Below are positions 6,143 to 9,140 of a stretch of 9,140 bases of DNA, in pieces; the first letter of the stretch is position 1; each line of letters opens with the position of its first letter. The DNA is from Gallionella sp. (GTDB taxonomy: Bacteria; Pseudomonadota; Gammaproteobacteria; Burkholderiales; Gallionellaceae): contig JADGRM010000076.1 in the NCBI GenBank assembly GCA_017880945.1, positions 1-9,140 on the forward strand. The letters are read 5' to 3'. A program made the translations under genes and the position numbers. The notes under the pieces were generated by a model that ran no database searches, was not told where the DNA came from, and worked only from the letters and a program-made list of their open reading frames with translations.

Positions 6143-7543
6143 TTACCCATACAGTTTGCGCCCGCGGATGCGTGCGCGGTGCGCCCTGCGCTGTTCGCCC
6201 TCGGTGAGCGGCTTGGGCTTTGACCCCTCGAACGGATTCTTGCTGGAGTTGTATTGGATCCTGAGCGGCGTGCCTTTCAGCTTGAATATTTCGCAGAAGG
6301 TGCGTTCCAGATAACGGGTATAGCTGGCCGGCACGTCGTCCAGGCCGCTGCCGTGGATAACGATCAGCGGCGGGTTGCTGCCGCCCTGGTGGGCATAGCG
6401 CATCTTCGGTATGAAGCGTCCCCCTTTCGGCGGCTGTTGTTTTTCCAGTGCGCCTATCAGCGCGCGGGTGAGTTTCGGCGTGGACAGTTTGGACATCGCC
6501 GCCGCATAAGCCTCGTCCACCGATTTCAACACGCCCGGTATGCCATTGGCGTGCAGCGCGGAAATGAAATGCAGTTTGGCGAAACTCAGGAAATGCAGCT
6601 TGCGCTCGATGTCGCGCTTGACCTGGTCCCTGTGGTGTTCGTCCAGCCCGTCCCATTTGTTGACCGCCAGCACCAGGGCGCGCCCCGCTTGCAGCACGTA
6701 GTCGGCGACGTGCGCGTCCTGCTCGGTGATCTGGTCGCGTGCATCCACCACCAGCACCACCACGTTGGCATCTTCGATCGCCTGCATGGTTTTGATCACG
6801 GAGAATTTTTCCACCGCCTCTTCGACCTTGCCGCGTCTGCGCACCCCGGCGGTGTCGATGATGGTGTATTGCTTGCCGTCACGCTCGAAATCGATGTAGA
6901 TGCTGTCGCGCGTGGTGCCAGGCTGGTCGAACGCGATCACGCGCTGCTCGCCGAGTATGGCATTCACCAGTGTGGATTTCCCGACATTGGGACGGCCGAC
7001 GATAGCCAGCTTGGGCGGGTGTTCGTGGCTGGTTTCTTCCTCGGCCTCGGGCGGGAAATTCTCCAGCGCGATTTCCACCACTTCGGTGACGTTGTCGCCG
7101 TGCGCCGAGGAGATTGGGAACGGTTCTCCCAGGCCCAGTTCGAAAAATTCTGCGGTCACTTTGGCGCGCGCCATGCCTTCGGCCTTGTTGACCAGCAACA
7201 GGATAGGCTTGCCGGTCTTGCGCAATTGTTCGGCGATGATGGCGTCCTGCGGCGTGCAGCCGGCACGGCCATCGACCAGGAACATGACCACATCGGCTTC
7301 GTCCACGGCCTGGCGGCTTTGCTTGGCCATCTCGAACATGATGCCTTCTTTGGCGACCGGCTCCAGCCCGCCGGTATCCACCACCAGATAGGGTCGTTCC
7401 CCTACTCTGCCGCGTCCGTAGTGGCGGTCACGGGTAAGCCCGGGCAAATCGGCGACCAGTGCGTCGCGACTGCGCGTGAGACGATTGAACAAGGTGGACT
7501 TGCCCACGTTCGGACGACCAACCAATACTATTGTGGGCAACAT
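6143..7543 (-). CDS. der: ribosome biogenesis GTPase Der (EngA)
   Basis: Cytoplasmic double GTPase of 466 residues needed for maturation of the large ribosomal subunit. First G domain: G1 GRPNVGKST at 9-17, PGLTRD at 34-39, G3 DTGG at 56-59, G4 NKAE at 119-122, SSAHG at 145-149. An acidic linker (EAEEE) follows. Second G domain: GRPNVGKST at 183-191, PGTTRD at 208-213, DTAGVRRRGK at 230-239, NKWD at 295-298, SAL at 328-330. The C-terminal KH-like domain spans about 352-440, including PLIVIHGSG and LKGTPLRIQYNSSKNPF, and the basic tail ends RGRKLYG. Length and motifs are normal, with no key residue missing. The start is ATG 7543, with AAAGG 7 bases upstream; the frame stays open to a TTG at 7576, but that lies in the upstream repeat element. 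It follows bamB as in many Beta- and Gammaproteobacteria; what comes next departs from the usual hfq. Confidence 0.97.
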   Translation of the reverse strand: MLPTIVLVGRPNVGKSTLFNRLTRSRDALVADLPGLTRDRHYGRGRVGERPYLVVDTGGLEPVAKEGIMFEMAKQSRQAVDEADVVMFLVDGRAGCTPQDAIIAEQLRKTGKPILLLVNKAEGMARAKVTAEFFELGLGEPFPISSAHGDNVTEVVEIALENFPPEAEEETSHEHPPKLAIVGRPNVGKSTLVNAILGEQRVIAFDQPGTTRDSIYIDFERDGKQYTIIDTAGVRRRGKVEEAVEKFSVIKTMQAIEDANVVVLVVDARDQITEQDAHVADYVLQAGRALVLAVNKWDGLDEHHRDQVKRDIERKLHFLSFAKLHFISALHANGIPGVLKSVDEAYAAAMSKLSTPKLTRALIGALEKQQPPKGGRFIPKMRYAHQGGSNPPLIVIHGSGLDDVPASYTRYLERTFCEIFKLKGTPLRIQYNSSKNPFEGSKPKPLTEGEQRRAHRARIRGRKLYG

Positions 7544-7572
7544 ATGGAAACCTTTAATCCTAAAAACACAAC

Positions 7573-7705
7573 TCAACCACGGGACACACGGGAAAAGACG
7601 AAATCTGTGTTTGACTTAGTCGAGGGATCAATTTTCTTGCTTCACCCCGATGAGTGAGGGCAAAACAATTAACAATCCATTTTTTTCCGTGTATTCCGTG
7701 GTTGA
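7573..7705. repeat. 133-base palindromic element with 24-base inverted termini (MITE-like)
   Basis: The left end at 7573-7596 begins TCAACCACGG and contains ACACGG and an A-run. The right end near 7682-7705 is its reverse complement at 21 of 24 positions. The interior contains a second symmetric stretch at 7637-7663: TTGC and TCAC facing GTGA and GCAA around a short loop. It carries no gene and fills most of the 176-base gap between bamB and der. Similar CCACGG/ACACGG words are known to me as dispersed intergenic repeats in bacterial genomes, but copy number cannot be judged from one window. It may also act as a transcript hairpin after bamB. Confidence 0.65.
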
Positions 7706-7719
7706 TATTTTCCCCTGAT

Positions 7720-8928
7720 TTATTTTATCGACAACGAATACAGTTCACCGCCGCGCGTCTGCACCAGAATTCCGTCGTCCATCTGGATTGACGCCGCCTT
7801 TATCGCACCGCCTTCAAGCTGGATGCGTGCGACAAAACTCCCGTCTTCACGATTCAAGCCATGCAGATAACCTTCGAAGTCGCCAACCACGACAAAATTT
7901 CCCAAAGCGTAAGGAGTACTGATGCCGCGCATGAACAACTGATCGTTCTTCCACACCGTGCTGCCGCTGGCTTTATCCAACGCCATGACGGATCCTTTAA
8001 CATCGGTGAGGTAGATATACTTGCGCAGCAGCATCATGCCTTTATCGCTGGAAATGTCGCGGTTCCATAACGGACCGCCTTGCACCGCGTCAAAACACGC
8101 CACATGGCCCTGAAACGCAATGGCACAGACTTGTTCATCGTCTGCCACCGGGTCGCTGGTGATGTCGCTGATGCGCTCCAACTCGGTATTGCCGCGCGGC
8201 TGCGACACGAAGTTCTCCCACACCACCTCGCCATCCTTGATTCTGATTGCCGCTATTTTTCCGCCGGCAAATCCTGCAAATGCCACACCGCGCTGAATGG
8301 CCACTCCGGCATGGCTGCGCACCACCAGGGCCGGGGTGCTGCGTTCATACAACCATATGCGTTTGCCGTCGGCCGCATTCAAACCGGCAATGCGCCCGTC
8401 TCCGCTGCGCACGATCACCACGCCGTCCACGACCGCCGACACGCTCAACACTTCACTTGACACCTTGCTCTTCCAACGCGGCTTGCCATCTTCTCCATAA
8501 GCCAGCACGTCGCCCTTGTCGCCGCCGACTATGATCAGGCCTTCACCGCTGGCCACGTCTCCGCTCACGACGATACCGGTCTCGATACGCCACACCGGGT
8601 TGCCGGTGGCACGGTCCAGACGCGTCAATCTGCCATTTCCGGACACGCCATAGACCGCGTCTTTGGTCAACGCGGGTTGCTGCGGATTTGCGCCCGAATC
8701 GCCAACATTGCTATGCCAGCGCACTTCAAACTTGGCAGTCTGGCTAAACTCGACCAGCTTGGCCGGGTCCGAATCACCCTTCACGCCAGCCCAGTCCGGT
8801 ACAGATTCATCCGTGGAAGCGCATCCGCCCAGCGCGAACAGCAACCCCAGCAATAGTCCCAGCCAAAGCTTGTTATAAGCCTTGAGTCCTGCTCCTATCG
8901 AAGGGCTACTGCAAGCGCACGTGTTCAT
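7720..8928 (-). CDS. bamB: outer-membrane assembly lipoprotein BamB
   Basis: A beta-propeller lipoprotein of the BAM complex, which folds beta-barrel proteins into the outer membrane; 402 residues. The hydrophobic segment LWLGLLLGLLFALGGC is a lipoprotein signal ending in the lipobox LGGC, with the acylated cysteine at C36. The next residues are Ala-Ser, without the Asp that retains lipoproteins in the inner membrane, so an outer-membrane location fits. The mature part has repeated propeller blades with PQQ-like Trp motifs: NPVWRIETG, KPRWKSKV, KRIWLYERS, EVVWENF, GPLWNRD and STVWKND, and ends in GELYSLSIK. The start overlaps the YfgM stop by 4 bases (ATGA), so translation is coupled. The pre-lipobox region, at 35 residues, is long for BamB and carries extra cysteines at 4 and 6; no ATG/GTG/TTG start lies closer to the hydrophobic stretch. 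Confidence 0.95.
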   Translation of the reverse strand: MNTCACSSPSIGAGLKAYNKLWLGLLLGLLFALGGCASTDESVPDWAGVKGDSDPAKLVEFSQTAKFEVRWHSNVGDSGANPQQPALTKDAVYGVSGNGRLTRLDRATGNPVWRIETGIVVSGDVASGEGLIIVGGDKGDVLAYGEDGKPRWKSKVSSEVLSVSAVVDGVVIVRSGDGRIAGLNAADGKRIWLYERSTPALVVRSHAGVAIQRGVAFAGFAGGKIAAIRIKDGEVVWENFVSQPRGNTELERISDITSDPVADDEQVCAIAFQGHVACFDAVQGGPLWNRDISSDKGMMLLRKYIYLTDVKGSVMALDKASGSTVWKNDQLFMRGISTPYALGNFVVVGDFEGYLHGLNREDGSFVARIQLEGGAIKAASIQMDDGILVQTRGGELYSLSIK

Positions 8929-9140
8929 TTAGCCACGCCCAATGCATCGATCTTCATTTGAATCAAATTGCGATATATGTTCTGCACATCGAATTTTTCG
9001 TAAGCCAGTTTGTATGCACTCCTTGCTTCATCTGTCTTGCCCTGCGCGCTCAACACATCGCCTCTCAAGTCGGCATACAAGCCATCGAACGATTCCGGAT
9101 GTTTGGCTTCCAGCAGCTGCAGCGCATCCGCGTAATTCTT
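8925..9140 (-). CDS. YfgM-like TPR protein, C-terminal 71 residues only
   Basis: The last 71 codons of a gene that enters from the right edge, ending in GVAK then TGA. The visible part has TPR-like helical text: NYADALQLLEAKHPESFDGL, then DLRGDVLSAQGKTDEARSAY, then NLIQMKIDALGVAK. This matches the end of YfgM-family (DUF2133/TPR_21) proteins, inner-membrane anchored periplasmic proteins that work with SecYEG and periplasmic chaperones. The N-terminal membrane anchor would be beyond the window. Its stop overlaps the bamB start by 4 bases. The neighbour order YfgM-BamB-Der is conserved in Proteobacteria and supports the call. The fragment is short, so family naming rests partly on context. Confidence 0.85.
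   Translation of the reverse strand, partial: KNYADALQLLEAKHPESFDGLYADLRGDVLSAQGKTDEARSAYKLAYEKFDVQNIYRNLIQMKIDALGVAK

Noticed and set aside
7544..7576. N-terminal extension of der to a TTG at 7576
   Set aside because: The extension would begin inside the repeat element, while ATG 7543 has a ribosome site and gives the standard Der N-terminus.
6254..7657. Long plus-strand open frame opposite der
   Set aside because: It is an antisense shadow of der, which has complete GTPase motifs. The plus-strand translation shows no recognisable domain and is rich in His, Gln and Arg, as expected from reading GC-rich codons backwards.

Overview
The window reads almost entirely from the minus strand. From right to left it holds the end of a YfgM-like gene, bamB, der, a small metal-ligand-rich secreted protein, and a three-gene copper/silver efflux cluster, cusC-cusB-cusA, with cusA running off the left edge. 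The order yfgM-bamB-der is the conserved housekeeping block of Beta- and Gammaproteobacteria. The moderately GC-rich sequence, the protein styles and the CzcI-like gene ahead of an efflux operon suggest a betaproteobacterium, perhaps of the Nitrosomonadales/Gallionellaceae kind. That placement is an inference from style, not from a marker gene search.

Right part (6143-9140). The YfgM-like gene and bamB overlap by 4 bases (ATGA) and must be co-transcribed. Between bamB and der lies a 176-base gap. Most of it is a 133-base element with near-perfect 24-base inverted termini and an inner hairpin, which looks like a small mobile or dispersed palindromic repeat. The der gene is full length, with both GTPase domains and the C-terminal KH-like domain.

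Left part (1-6046). In many betaproteobacteria der is followed by hfq and hflX. Here the next gene instead encodes a 135-residue secreted protein rich in His, Met and Cys, with a CX2CX2CX3C cluster. A good sigma-70-like promoter abuts its start codon and could give a leaderless message. A 200-base gap follows, unusually dense in symmetric sequence: two 12-base direct repeats nested inside a 9-base inverted repeat, then a strong 13-base-arm hairpin. After it come cusC (outer-membrane TolC-type channel), cusB (periplasmic adaptor) and cusA (RND pump), tightly coupled by a 4-base overlap and a 1-base gap.

How the genes work together. CusA takes Cu(I)/Ag(I) from the periplasm or cytoplasm and drives it out through CusB and CusC using the proton gradient. 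The three CusA metal-relay methionines are all present, which favours monovalent copper/silver over zinc/cobalt/cadmium. The small protein upstream sits where czcI sits ahead of czcCBA in Cupriavidus and is a plausible periplasmic metal binder or sensor for the system. No cusF, cusR or cusS is visible in the window. I found no RNA gene, CRISPR array, transposase or integrase.
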